This document shows positions 1 through 11,196 of a stretch of DNA of 64,000 bases, piece after piece (within the stretch, counting starts at the first letter, position 1; every line of letters begins with the position of its first letter). The notes below the pieces were generated by a model. That model was not told the origin of the DNA and made no database searches. It was given only the letters and a program-made list of their open reading frames with translations. The DNA is from Closterium sp. NIES-65 (taxonomy: Eukaryota; Streptophyta; Zygnematophyceae; Desmidiales; Closteriaceae). The position numbers and the translations under genes are program-made. Location: NCBI GenBank assembly GCA_948144175.1, contig CANXME010000213.1, forward strand, positions 4,223,501 to 4,287,500. The letters are read 5' to 3'.

Positions 1-3000
1 TCATCAGATGGAAGTGCCTTGGTGAATATATCAGCAGTGTTGTCCCGAGTGGCCACGCAAGCAAGACGAAGCTGACCACGCTGCTGTAGCTCTCGAGCAA
101 GGAAGTAACGCAGAGCGATGTGCTTTGTTCTGTGCTCCAGTCTGTGCTCCTCGCACAAGGCAATGGCGGCCTTGTTGTCGACGTATAGCGCTGGATGAGA
201 ACGAGGCCTCTCTCCCAAGTCGGTCAGCAGGTAGGTGAGCCAGCGTAACTCCTGTGCAGCCATGGCTGTGGCGAAGATCTAAGCCTCACAACTGGAGCTG
301 AGAACTCAAGACGAACGCGTAGAACGCCACGAAACTGAGCCAGAGCCAAGGCTGAAGGTGTAACCCTGTGACGACCGCTGAATAGCCTGGTCGTCAACCC
401 AAGAAGCGTCTGAGTGCCCAGTGAGGACAATGTCGCTCCGTCCTCCAAGCACGAGCCCCATGCCCGATGTACTGCACAAGTAGCGTAGTACCCTCTTAGA
501 AGCATCCATGTGCACCTTTCGGTGTCGACCAGGAGCCACGTAGCGAGCAAGAAGGCCAAGAGGGTACGCAAGGTCAGGACGAGTGCAGGTCATCTGGTAC
601 ATGAGGCAGCCCACTAGCTTTGGGTAAGGACCACTTGGCTCTACGGACTCGTCCGAAGGTGGAGCTGAGAGCAAGTGACCTGTAGCCAGAGGAGTGGGCT
701 GTGCCGAGGACCAGGTGAAGCCGAAGCGCTGAAGGACCTGCTGCACCATGTGTGACTAAGTCAGTGTGATGGTGCGGCGTGCTCTGTCTCGGGTGATCCA
801 CAAGCCAAGATAGCTTGTCAGCTCACCTTGGTTCGTGCACGTGTGTATCTTCTGCAGCTCCGACTTCACCAGGGCGAGAGCCTCAGTGTCAGCAGTGGCA
901 AAGACCAAGACGTCGACGTACACGAGGATGTAGAACGGCGGCAGTGAAGTGTCGGTGCGCAGAAATAGCGACGGGTCAGCACTCGACGGAGAAAACCCAA
1001 GAGCCGCAAGTGTCGTCCTCAGTGTGTCGTGCCACTAACGCGGCGCCTGGCGGAGACCGTAGACTGGCCGCTGGAGGCTCCACTGGGTACCAGGAGGGAA
1101 CGACCCAGTGAAGCCAGGTGGGCGGCGCAGCCAGATATCCTCGTGCAGGCTGCCCTGTAAGAAAGTTGTGCTGAAGTCAAGAGAGTGAAGCTCGTAGTCA
1201 CGCTGGGCGGCAACGTGCAGCAGCACCTGAAGAGTGGTCATCTTCGGGGTTGGGGAGAAGGTGTAGAAGAAGTCAACCCCCTCTCGCTGATTGAAACCTC
1301 GAGCAACGTAACGAGCCTTGAAGACAGGCGGAGAACCTGGCGGCCGCTTCACCCTGAAAATCCACATGCCACTGACGATGTTCGCCCCAGGAGGGGGAAC
1401 CTCGTCGATGTAGGTGCCTGTGGAATTCCAGGATGCCATCTCTGCATCCATGGTTGTTTGCCACTGAGAGGAGTACTAACCCGCGATCGCCTCAGCGTAA
1501 AAGCGCGGGGTCGGGGTGTCTGGTGCATCCGGGTCTCCCTCAAGGGCAAGCACCATGGACACAGTATGAGGCGCAGCGGCATGTCCTCAAGGACGTCCGT
1601 GCTAAGAGCACACTCACCCCCGACGGACGGAGGACAGACAGACTCAGACTCAGCAACAAGACTAGCAGCGTAGTCTTGACGACAGGCAGCAGCAAAGTCA
1701 ACAAGCTCAGCGACTTAAGCAGGCGCAGCAGAAGACTCAAACGACAGGTCACTGACAACAGTGGCTAGCAGACACATGACAGTAGGGTGCTCAGCACGAA
1801 ACCGGTCAGACTGAGGGTCCGGAACGGTAGGCAGAGAAGACGTAGGAGGAGTCGGCGGAGGAACACGCTGCGGAGGAGAGGAAGGACGACGGACTACAAG
1901 GGAAGTGCCGGGGACAGTCAGGTGACGCTGACGAGGAACACGAGCACAGGAACGACTAGAACTGACACGTGAGACAGGACGCGACGCAGGCTCATGACGC
2001 ACAGCAAGGCCCCATGTCTGCTCAGCGTAAGGAGGAGTTGCATGCAGAGGTGAGCTAGGCTGTAACGGAAGACCAGTAGACGACGGGAGTCTAAGAACCT
2101 TGCGAAGCACGGAGTCAGGCGGTGGCAGAGACGACGGAGACGGGGGAGCAAAGAACAGGCGCGGCTGTGCAGTGCCACCAGTACCAGCAGCTCCAGCACC
2201 CTCAGCAGCTCTAGTACCTCCAGCAGCTCTAGCACCCTCAGCAGCTCCAGCACCCTCAGCAGCTCCAGCACCCGCAGCAGCTCCCGTACCTCCAGTAGCT
2301 CCAGCACCCTCAGCAACTCCAGTACCCTCAGCAGCACCCCCAGAACTGGCACCTTTAAGCCTAGGGTCTCCAGCCTCCGTGTCTCCAGCAGCAGCACCCC
2401 CAAGCTCAGCAGCATTTCCAGCCCCAGCAGCTCCAGTACCTCCAGTACGATCACCTCCGGGACCAGCACCACACCCAGGTCCTGTGACGTCAGCAGAAGT
2501 ACCTCTTGCGGCAGAGCCTCGAGCTCTAGAAGCGCGACCCTGACGGCGACCGTACCAGTCGTGCAGCTGCTGTGAGGTGAGAGGCACACGCGGACGAAGA
2601 CGGCTACCCCAAGGAGACCGCGTAGCAGCAGACTCAGAACCCTCAGGCGTCACACCCCCAGACTCAGTACCCCCAGGCTCCTCACGCTCAGGCTCAGCAC
2701 CTCCAGACACAGCACCCCCAGGCTCAGGACCTCCAGGCTCCTCACGCTCAGGCTCAGCGCCCCCAGACTCCGCTCCCCCCGGCTTAGCACCTCTTGGGTC
2801 CTCATGCGCAAGCGCCGCACCCCCAGGCTCGGCACCCCCAAGCTCCTCACCCCCAAAGACAACACCACCCCCAGCAGGACCTGAGTCACTAGTGACCTCA
2901 ACAAGCGTAGGCACGGGAGGGTCTACCCGAGAAACACCTGAAGGAGCAGGACCTACCACGGGGAGGGGGTCTACCTGGGGAGCACCTGGGGCGAGAAAGA

Positions 3001-4305
3001 GCGGCGGGGGGGGGCGGGGGCAGTGCGGTAGGGAAAGAGACGGCAAAAGGGGACGGACTCGTCAAAGGTGACGTCCTGAAACGGAAAGACACGGCGCGAG
3101 GCGGGGTCGTAAAACTGCCAGCTAGGCGCGTCAGGGACAAAGCCAAGGAAGACGCAAGGAATGGCGCGAGGGGAGAGCTTGTCCACGGTGTTATTGCGGA
3201 CAAAGGCACGAGCACCCCAGACCCGGAAATGCGACGCATCGCCAACCTTCCCCGTCCACAGCAGTGTGGGCGAGGTCTCCGGCAAGGAGACACGGGGCCG
3301 AAGGTTGAGCTGATGCGCGGCGTACTGGACCGCAAACGGCCATAGAAAATGGGGGGCAGCCGCACGGATCATGGAGGTACGAGCGACCTCCATGACTAAG
3401 CCAATGCGGCGCTCAGCAACCCCATACTGCTACGGAGAGGGCGGAAGCGTGAACGACTGGCGGATGCCGTGCTCCGCACAGTAGGCTGCCAAGAGGTCTG
3501 AGGAGAACTCACCACCTCTGTCAGAGTGCAGACGCAGGACAGGAAAGTCCGACTGGAACCGCTCGCAGAGCTGGAGACGAACAACGCGTATCCAGGGGAT
3601 CAAAACATCAAGGACCCCCCCCTTGCTGCGCAACGGGAAGACCGTGGTGTAACGCGTGTAGTCGTCGACGACCAGCAGGAAGTACCGCTCGTGGCCCTGT
3701 CCACGGACGCGGGCTGGGCCCCACACGTCCATGTGGAGAGTCTGCAGGGGAGCCTCTGTGGGAGGAAACGAGGAGGAGTGAGGAGCGGCGCGCTGCCGCC
3801 CCTCGACGCAAGGAATGCACGGCGGCGCGGGCGAGGGAGGGAGGGCAGGCAGAGGCCTGGGAAGACCAGAGACTAGGAAGCGAGAGTGCATGCTACGCAT
3901 GCGAGGTAGGGAGGGGTGACCAAGGCGGTGGTGCCACAGGAGAGTGTCGTGCGATAGCCGGCGACACTCACACTGGGTAGCTACCTTAGCAGACGCGTGT
4001 AACTGGGGAGACAAAGGGGCGGAGCGTGACGCAGTGGTGAGGGTGTATAGACTGGACCTTTGTGCACGAGTGAACGTGGCCAGGTGGCGGCCGGTCTCGG
4101 AGCACGTGCAAATCGCCACACGCTGCCGACCAGGGGTGAAGGTGTCAACCCCCGCATCCTGGAGGACAGCGTTGCTCACCAAGTTCGTAGAGAACGAGGG
4201 GAGGTGGAGACCAGACAGCTCACCAGACAGGACCGCCGGACATGGAAGCACGGTGGAAGACCGTGTAAGCACTGGGCCCCCAGAGGGGTCAGCCAGTGAG
4301 GCAGG
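1..4305 (-). pseudogene. Copia A pol remnant: integrase, linker, RT, RNase H
   Basis: Pieces in changing frames. At 3430-4305 lie the end of the protease region, the HHxxGHPS GAG-pre-integrase motif and the integrase core (HMDVWGP, HSDRGGEF). At 2971-3393 is the integrase C-terminus (HFLWPFA, VTFDESVPF). At 1715-3046 is a low-complexity Gly/Glu/Pro/Ala linker. At 1035-1451 is the RT N-terminal half (SGMWIFRVKRPPGSPP, LHSLDFSTTFLQGS). At 306-749 are the RT end and RNase H (GHSDASWVDD). The YVDD segment around 910-930 survives but is not joined in frame to the rest. Frameshifts separate the blocks and a GAG-to-TAG type stop lies near 281. The relic is not translatable as one protein. Confidence 0.85.
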
Positions 4306-4549
4306 TGTCAAGAATAATATATATTTCTATATATTGTTTTGTAACTGCCTGTAGTGTAGACTACTGTAGTTATATAATGTTCTGTTTGGTGGTGCACCTT
4401 TCTTCTTGCCTATTTGTACTGCTCGCTCTATAGTGAAACCCCTCTTTTGTTGAAACTTCTCGACTTTCCTAAACTCACTCGAGCTCAATCGCTCCTACCC
4501 AACTTACTATGGCTCCTAAGCCTAACGCTCACTAGTCCTTTTTTTCTCA
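4306..4549 (+). repeat. 5' LTR of the small LTR element
   Basis: 244 bp, TG...CA ends, matching 5414-5657 with no difference seen by eye. It carries TA-rich stretches near its start (AATATATATTTC) that could serve as a promoter region. Confidence 0.9.
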
Positions 4550-4561
4550 TGATATCAGAGT
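4550..4561 (+). other. Primer-binding site of the small LTR element
   Basis: TGATATCAGAGT immediately follows the LTR. It differs by one base from the first 11 of the canonical TGGTATCAGAGC, the complement of the initiator Met-tRNA 3' end. Confidence 0.75.
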
Positions 4562-5413
4562 GAGGTTCCTATCCTAGGACCTGATTTTTTTTCCCATGGG
4601 CCCACCGCTTATCGTTTCTGCCATGGCGCTCGTCGCGGCCCCAAAAGTGCCCGTTCGGCCGCTATTCGTGAAGCTTACGAAGTCCAGCGTGGCGGGCTTA
4701 GTGCTGTTCGTCGCGGCCCCAGTCGGCGGCCCAGTCGCCTCCCCTTCGCGCCCTCCTGCAACCTCGTCACGCCATGTCGCGGCCCCGAGCGTCTGCATCG
4801 ACGGTCGCTTTGGGGGGAGACGACGGGTGTGGCGGCCGAGCTACTTACGTCGCCGAACGCGCCCCCTGCCCCGCCCTCCCGTCGAACATACCGCTGCTAC
4901 CACTGCAGCTGCCACGCAAGCGACGGTGCAGCAGTGTGGGGGGGAGGTTTTGGGGAGGCGGGTGTGAGCAAGAAGCTGCCGCCCCTCCTCTCTCTCTCAC
5001 TGCCGCACGTGCCGCTGTGGGGGGGGGAGTGAGGGGGCGACGGAAGTCAGCCGGTCATCTGCTGCTGACGCCCGCTGCTGCCGTGGCACCTCCAGCTGCC
5101 GCCCCTGCTACCACCTACCTTTTGTTGTCCTTGTTTCTGCTACCTACTGCTGGGGCCTGCAGGTGCTGCCGTCGAGCCGCTGCTGTCCTGCTGCATGTTG
5201 CAGCCACAGAGCCTGCTCCTCAGGCGACCTGCCGCCCCAACACCTGCTACTGTTTTTACCTTGGTAAAGGGGTTGGTACAGCTGGATCTGCCATCACTGC
5301 ACCGGTTGCCACTGCACTTGCCTGTTGCTATGATTTCCGCTGCGGCCTGTCTGGTGTACCCCATCATGGGGGCGTTGACTGCATATTCTTCCCTACAGGC
5401 ACTTATGGGGGCG

Positions 5414-5657
5414 TGTCAAGAATAATATATATTTCTATATATTGTTTTGTAACTGCCTGTAGTGTAGACTACTGTAGTTATATAATGTTCTGTTTGGTGG
5501 TGCACCTTTCTTCTTGCCTATTTGTACTGCTCGCTCTATAGTGAAACCCCTCTTTTGTTGAAACTTCTCGACTTTCCTAAACTCACTCGAGCTCAATCGC
5601 TCCTACCCAACTTACTATGGCTCCTAAGCCTAACGCTCACTAGTCCTTTTTTTCTCA
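5414..5657 (+). repeat. 3' LTR of the small LTR element
   Basis: Second copy of the 244-bp repeat. It is preceded by TGGGGGCG as a plausible polypurine tract and followed directly by copia A coding sequence. Confidence 0.9.
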
Positions 5658-7186
5658 ACACGAACAGGTGCAGGGAGGGGAGTGACTGTGGTACTGTCGC
5701 GAAAGAAACAGCGGGAAGCACTAGAGTCAAGTGTAAAAGTGTGCAAGGCCTGTGGAGGCGCAGTACTAGGGGGAGCAGACTCACAAGCACCTAGTGCTGC
5801 AAGCGCTATACCAGGGACTATACTAGGATCCGGCGGCACACACAAGTAGCAGTCACCCTCAGCACTAACAGAGAATGCATACATAGCAGCAAGAATAGCC
5901 TCTTAGTCAGGATCAAAGATAGGTACATCACGCCTAAGCAGCTCTGCCCAGTTGGGGAACTCAGGAGCATCAGGAAACTTGGCGCGCCAGGCGTCGCTAA
6001 GCCGAGCGAAGCAGCGCTGCTCAGTGTGATAACCTGTGCACTGGCAACCAGTGCGGGGACCTGTGCGAATGATATAGGGGCAGCGACAAGGACCCCCAGA
6101 AGTCCCACGCCCGGCGTACCAGTCAAGAAGCTGCTGGGAAGTGGGGGTCTGGCGCTGACGCTGCTGCTGCTGCTGTTGCTGCGGCTGCTGTTGGCCCTGA
6201 CCACCACTACCACCACTGCTCCCTCCTCCCCCACCGCCGCTGCTACCCCCTCCACTGCTCCCAGTGCCTCCGCCGCCCCCACCACCACCTCCACCGCCTC
6301 CACCCCCACGACCACCCCCACCACCTCCATCTCCCCCGCCGCCTGCACCACTGCCACCTCCACCGCCACCCCCACCGCCAGTGCCACCACTACCGCCCCT
6401 GCCGCTGCGACGCTTCGCACTAGGAGCGGAAGCAGCTCCGACCTCCTCAGCACCAAGGTAGTCGTAAGCAGCAGCTGCGGAGGTGTAGGAGGGGGTGAGA
6501 GGGGAGGGGGAGCACCCCTCAAAGAGGGGAGAGCGAGGAGTGCCACGAGCAGCACCTACAGCGAGGATGTTCTTCTATGCTACGAGGAGGTGCTTCTCGA
6601 AGTCGTCGACTGTGAGAGTGGGGGGATCTAGCGCGAGGAAGTGGTCCCTGACTGAGCTAAGAGTGTCAGGGAGGCGGGTGACGAGGAAATAGAGAGTCAA
6701 GTGCATCGGGGGGGGGGGGGGGGGGTTTGCGGCGCAGAACTCGGCTGAAAGGGCGGCACGAAAGCGAGTGTTAGTAGCGCGCAGGTGGGAAATGAGGTCC
6801 TCAGCAGTGGTGAACGAGGAAAGGTCGGGGAACAGGTAGGGTAGCATGAGTCGACCTATGGCTATAGTGGCCGGGGAGGAGTAGCGCGCAACTACAACGT
6901 CGTACAGCTTCTTAGCGGTTTTGTGCTGGCTGAAATGCGCGCGCTCAGTGATCGGCAGATGGTTCCTAATAGCTAGGTGTGCAGCAACATCACGAGTCTG
7001 CCACTGCGAGCGTTCGAGAGCAGGAGCATCGGCAGCAGGAGCAACGGTAGTGCCAGACACGTAATCGAACAGTGAAACGCCCTCTTTGGCATCGGTCAGA
7101 AGGAACAGTTGCAAGTCGTCTAGCCACACAGCGAACTCTATGGGGCGACCGTCAGTTTCGAATGCGAGAACATTAGGCGTCGTCAT
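5658..7186 (-). pseudogene. Copia A gag-protease remnant
   Basis: The gag start is the ATG at 7186 (MTTPNVLAFETDG), matching MATPSVLAFDAEG in element B. The Gag body runs to about 6590. A Gly-rich tract follows, then a variant zinc knuckle (C-x13-C-x3-H-x4-C, near 6020-6080) and the protease motif LDSSAS (5735-5755), where family members have LDSGAS. The protease motif itself is therefore altered (S for G), and there is an in-frame stop near 5903 plus frame changes through the Gly tract. A C-run near 6710-6726 (read as G on plus) is expanded. Confidence 0.8.
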
Positions 7187-7309
7187 AACGGCAGCAGGCA
7201 AAGGCAGCAGAAAGCAGGCAGGCAGTAGACACGAGGCAGCAGGCAGTAGACATCAAGCTAAGACAGAGGCAGTAGCCAGCAGGCACTACAGGCAACGTGC
7301 ACGGCAGTA

Positions 7310-7800
7310 GCTTGCTGCACTCGAGCTCCTACGGTGGCGCTCTAGACAGTAGCAGGCCGCACAGTTCTAAGGCAGCGGGCTCCGCAGCAGTGAGCCTCAC
7401 AGGCAGGTACACGAGTAGGGCACGCGCGGCTGCTGGCTGCGTGCGGCTGAGGGCTGCGCGCGGCTCTCTGCTGCGCGTGGCTACGTGCTGCGCGCGGCTC
7501 CTGGCTGCACGTGGCGTCGGGCTGCGTGCGGCTCCTGGCTGCGCGTGGCGACAGGCAGCGCGCGCGGCTGCGGGCTGCGTGCGGCGACGGGCCTAAGCAG
7601 GCTGCGCGCGGGCGGCGTAAGGGGCGCGCGGGCTCTACGCGGGCTGCGCGGGCGACGCGGGCCGGCGCGCGGCTCTGCAGCAGTGGCGGGCGCTAAAAAA
7701 AAAAGAGACGCGCGCGCTAGAAATCAAGGCGCGCGCGGAAAAAAAAGTGACGCGCGCTGCAGCCGAGGCGCGCGCGGGCAGTAGGCAAGGCAGCACGTGG
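7310..7800 (-). repeat. GC-rich leader minisatellite of copia A
   Basis: Degenerate tandem words of the type GCGCGCGGCTGCGGGCTGCGTGCG occupy the leader between the primer site and gag. Elements B, C and D have GC-rich tandem repeats in the same place but with different units. Nothing here looks like a separate gene. Confidence 0.6.
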
Positions 7801-7858
7801 TAACACAGTTAGGTGGGCCCGATTCTTAGGTCCTAGAGACCTCGTGCTCTAGTTACCA

Positions 7859-8467
7859 TGTTAAGACTAAGGGTGCGTTCCTGTGGAGACACTTGTGTCT
7901 CAATCCCCTCTTTTCCGAGTCGCGTCTACACATTTTTGCAATCTCGCGTCACAAAAAATGAGTGTATCACGAAACTGTGCGACCAGGCGAAATTTACAGC
8001 TGTGCTCATTTGATTGGATTTCAAACTTGACTGAACACTTGCTTCTTCAACTGTCTGGTTTGGGTGGGGTTTTGACGAGCGGAACTTTTTCCCGCGCGAG
8101 TTTTTTACTGTGGAATGTCCAGGTGCATTGACATTTCGAACCGCGTACAGAGTTGTTGACAATGACGGGTCGATACGCAACTCGTCCGTGACATCAGCGC
8201 GTTTCACGTTGACAAATGAAAAATACATTAAAAGTCGCACAAGGGCGACACGCGTTTGTGACATTGTACGTTATAAGCTAGTTTTACGCGTCACAAAAGG
8301 ATTGAGACACAAGTGTCTCCACAGGAACGCACCCTAAGTCAAGGGAATGGATGAGATTAGGTCAAGGTTGGGGTACAAGACTGGAGTGTCGAGAAAGTCT
8401 CTGTACCCCCTAGTGCTAACCCCCATTCAGCCTATATAACCTGAACATATATATATATAATTTGACA
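7859..8467 (-). repeat. 5' LTR of copia A, interrupted by a MITE
   Basis: On minus, TGTCAAATTATATATA starts the repeat at 8467 and ...TTAACA ends it at 7859. The primer-site-like TGGTAACTAGAGC follows, as in TGGTATAGAGC of element B. Removing the MITE and one copy of its TAA leaves about 141 bp, close to the 136, 128 and 131 bp of the LTRs of B, C and D. Its partner LTR is outside the window. Confidence 0.75.
7871..8334. mobile_element. MITE with perfect 36-bp inverted ends and TAA duplication
   Basis: The first 36 bases (beginning GGGTGCGTTCCTGTGG) are the exact reverse complement of the last 36 (ending CACCC). TAA flanks both sides (7868-7870 and 8335-8337). The element is 464 bp and has no coding capacity. 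TWA duplications with GG-starting ends are typical of PIF/Harbinger (Tourist-like) MITEs, so assignment to that superfamily is an inference. It sits inside the LTR of copia A and so is younger than that insertion. Confidence 0.9.
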
Positions 8468-9006
8468 TTACTGGTTTAATGATTTTGATGTTTCAATCTT
8501 AACAAATGCCCAACATGCGGTACATGTCCTCCAGAAAGTTTTTGGGAAGGATATTAAATGTCAAATCTGTTCTTGTACCGTATCTTACATTACCGTATGG
8601 TAACAATCTGGTCATTCTGGTGGAAACACTTGTAGAAGGTGCTCATGTTCCATTGTTTAGAAGAAATGAGGTGCATCGGATTGCATTCCCCAAGCAGATT
8701 ACAGTGTGGCCACAAGTAGAGCAGGTGTCGAACACAAATTCAGGGCATTGGTAGGTACGTACCGCACATTGTCATAACAAATACTGTCAGGTTGGGTGCT
8801 GCTGCTGCTGCTTCCATATATACATCCTAATGTACATTGCCTAAGCTGATGAAAGACAACTTTATTTACCACCTTCTGTCCGAAAGCCGCTGAAAGCAGT
8901 ATGAAGCTGGGTCAACCAAGAGCGTTCCACTCCCTGCTGCATAAACTCTCCATGCCCATCCGCCATAAATATTCTCTGAACCTCATCTCCACTTCAGACG
9001 TTCCAT
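8468..9006. other. Intergenic / 3' flank of RING-H2 gene
   Basis: AT-richer sequence between the copia A LTR and the stop codon of the minus-strand RING gene. It probably holds that gene's 3' UTR. No ORF, repeat or element ends were recognised here. Confidence 0.5.
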
Positions 9007-9816
9007 TTAAGTGATACTGCCAGGCACTGCTACACCTACCGCACTTGTGCCTGCGCCCTGCTGGTCCTTCTCCGGGTTATCAGGTTGCAGAGTGAGTTGC
9101 ACACGGCAAACGGGGCAGGTGGTGTGTGAGGTGAACCAGGCGTCGAGGCACGGCTGGTGGAAGTGATGGCCGCATGGTTGCCGCTGCTGCACGTCATGCA
9201 CCTCGTAGTCAGTCAGGCAGATGGGACACCTGTGGGATCAACGAGCAATCAACAGGCGGGGTGCTGAATGGATCGGACGAACGACAATGGGTGCGCCAAA
9301 AGTTGGGGAAAGATAAGACGGCAATTGAGATGGGTTGCAGTGCATATCATGAATCGAGAGGGAGAGTGGGTTGACGGGTTTTAGGGAGATGTGGGCTTCA
9401 TGAATTTGTTGCTTAAGGAGAAAGGAGGGGACGCGTTGACTACCACCGTTCGAAACTCACTGGTCATCTGAGTCAGCAAGATCGCGAGGCGCAATGACAA
9501 CGACCGACAGTTGGTCCCTCAAGTCTTCCGGCAAGCCCTGAGAACCGTAGTACAAGGTACGTATTGGGTTATGAAACAAAGAGAGCAATTTCTGCAGATT
9601 AACACGCTACAGATTCCATCCGCGTCCATTTTTCCGATCAGCAGCACTGGTAGAGCCTGCTACCTTGACAATTTCCGGCTGGCGTGGCCGCAACGCGTCG
9701 CTCCTTGTGCCTCCCTGTGTCTTTCGACTCCACGGAAACAGGCAGACGCACACCGTGAGCAGCATGCACGCTATCACGATGATCAGCTCGCCGGCCGACA
9801 GTTGTACGCCGGACAT
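9007..9816 (-). CDS. ATL-type RING-H2 E3 ubiquitin ligase, three exons
   Basis: Predicted exons on minus are 9816-9664, 9537-9461 and 9229-9007, with splice sites AAG|GTAGCA, CTCAG|GG, CA|GTGAGT and CACAG|GT. Phases join cleanly (153+77+223 nt, 150 aa). Residues 1-30 form a membrane anchor (LIIVIACMLLTVCVCLF). A GLPEDL-type segment follows, then a full RING-H2: CPIC, CGHHFH, C, CPVC. The CPIC pair becomes visible only after splicing, since CA+G makes the codon before it. ATL proteins are membrane-anchored ligases that bind E2-ubiquitin through RING-H2 and act in turnover and stress responses. The protein is short for the family, with a polar tail. It is the clearest host gene in the window. 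The substrate is unknown. Confidence 0.85.
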
Positions 9817-10021
9817 AACTGAGCTCTGTGTCGCTCTGAGTCGTCCTGTGTCGTCCTGTGTCGTATGTTTCTCTCCTAGGGTACGTATGGCAAATAGCTA
9901 GCTGCGGAAGGGAAATTGTTTCGGTAATGTGTAAGGCGTTGACATTCGACTCATCAAGAGGCGATGGATTCCGCGTAAATCGACCTCCGGTATTTCAGTC
10001 GTGGTCGATGTGCGTGTGGGT
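9817..10021 (-). promoter_or_regulatory. Upstream region of the RING-H2 gene
   Basis: About 200 bp separate the RING-H2 start codon from the stop of the next minus-strand reading frame, so the promoter must be compact or overlap the neighbour. A short tandem GTCGTCCTGTGTC lies at 9840-9862. I see no certain TATA box. Confidence 0.3.
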
Positions 10022-10500
10022 CTAACGAAGGCTCTGCTCATGTGTGGCTGGAAACGGATTAGAAGATGTGGCCCCGATCATAAAAAGGCCCCTAGGGAGG
10101 GACCAGACAGTCGAATTTCCCTCGACTGATTTTTTAGCCAGATTCGTTGCGCAATCCTTATCATTCACCCTTCCGTGAAGGTGCCACACATGGCCTGCAG
10201 GCAAGGCAATCTCGAAAACATTCAGTTCTGTACAGTACACCAACGGAACGGATCCTGCGGCTTGTTCCATGGCGGCTTGCACTCTACTTTCGACGGGGCT
10301 GCTAGATGACGGAGTCACGGAGGCATGTGGTGGAGGAGAGCGGCGGAATCAGGGGAGGGCGTTTTCTAAATTCACCAGCAGGCTCACTTTCCCAAGTCTG
10401 AAAGGCAAGTCCACTGGACCTGCCACGTATACTCCTCCGGAACTGGAGCGTCAGGATCAAGGAATATGCTTCGGAATAATTTCATGCTGGATACAGCGAA
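10022..10500 (-). CDS. Unrecognised protein, two predicted exons (partial gene)
   Basis: Exon 10500-10388 follows an acceptor (GTACAG) and reads KLFRSIFLDPDAPVPEE then EYTWQVQW, ending at donor AA|GTGAGC. Exon 10301-10022 follows CATCTAG|C and reads SPVESRVQAAMEQAAG then SVPLVYCTELNVFEIALPAG. The two join in frame (two leftover bases plus one), which supports a real spliced gene. The upstream exons and start codon are not assigned; a candidate first exon is at 11164-11025. The C-terminal part after LPAG is less convincing and may hide another intron. I do not recognise a domain. Confidence 0.4.
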
Positions 10501-11024
10501 CTGTACCAATCCACTATTGATGCTATGGCAATAATCTAACGATATACAAGAATAAAAAACACATGATAAGCATGACATCTTAGCGTTGTGCCTCTCACTC
10601 TGGCAGCGCTGCTGATGTTCATTAGGAGCATAAAAAAAAACACACTAAAAGGTGATTGGTTGTAAGGCACTTGGTAGTGTCTACCTGCTGCCCTCATTCA
10701 ACCCTCTGCTGCCGGCTCAGCAGGTCTGGTGCAGCTGCTACCATGCTACTCTGCCACCCAGCACCATACTCCCATATTCACCAGCTCATCCAGCCGCCTG
10801 GGAGGGCCTGCAGCAGCAGTAGCAGCAGCAGCACCACCACCACCACCACAGAAGTCAAGAACTTGCTTATCGATCCTTTTCACCAGTGAATGCAAGCAGA
10901 AGCAAAAGTGCCCGGAAATTTCTACAGAGGGACAGTGAGGGTTGTTGTAGACATGAAATAGCCAGGCTTGCAGGATGATTCCATATCAGCTGCAGAAATC
11001 CTCCCAGTATCGCAGAAATCTTAC

Positions 11025-11164
11025 TCTCCTCTGCCTTTTTTGAAGGCTTTTGGTGCTTCAACAGCTACCGCAACGAGCATCTGCTTTGTGATTGTAGGAG
11101 GGAGAGAAGAATTACGATGAGGCACGCTGCCCATGAGTATCTGCCTCTCTTGAATTGATGCCAT
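11025..11164 (-). CDS. Candidate first exon, function unknown
   Basis: An ATG at 11164 opens MASIQERQILMGSVPHR and continues to a good donor (GA|GTAAGAT) at 11024-11019. The codon choice looks protein-like and it lies upstream of the 10500-10022 exons on the same strand, so it could be exon 1 of that gene. I could not connect the phases through a convincing middle exon. It may be spurious. Confidence 0.25.
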
Positions 11165-11196
11165 GACACACACAAGAGCGAAACTGCTTCTGAAAA

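Larger units (their letters stand above)
4306..5657 (+). mobile_element. Small non-autonomous LTR retrotransposon (TRIM/LARD-like) inside copia A
   Basis: Two 244-bp direct repeats (4306-4549 and 5414-5657) look identical by eye. They begin TGTCAAG and end CTCA, and they bound an 864-bp interior. Directly after the left repeat is TGATATCAGAG, close to the initiator Met-tRNA primer site. A G-rich purine run (TGGGGGCG) precedes the right repeat. The interior is GC-rich and has ORFs, but none shows Gag, RT or integrase motifs that I recognise. No exact 5-bp duplication flanks it (GCAGG on the left, ACACG on the right). It splits copia A between protease and integrase, in the opposite orientation to its host. 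Confidence 0.88.
1..8467 (-). mobile_element. Ty1/copia retrotransposon A, degenerate, 3' end off window
   Basis: Reading on the minus strand, the order is 5' LTR (7859-8467), leader, gag (start 7186), zinc knuckle, protease, integrase, RT and RNase H, running off the window at base 1. It belongs to the same family as elements B, C and D but is more diverged, with many frameshifts and stops. Two other elements lie inside it: a small LTR element in the protease/integrase junction and a MITE in the 5' LTR. The 3' LTR and target-site duplication are not in the window, so age and full length cannot be judged. Confidence 0.9.

Noticed and set aside
4774..5541. 255-codon ORF inside the small LTR element
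   Set aside because: Low-complexity Ala/Pro/Cys composition running into the LTR, with no recognisable domain. Not called as a gene.
4301..5662. Target-site duplication for the small LTR element
   Set aside because: GCAGG and ACACG do not match, and shifting the ends by a few bases does not help.
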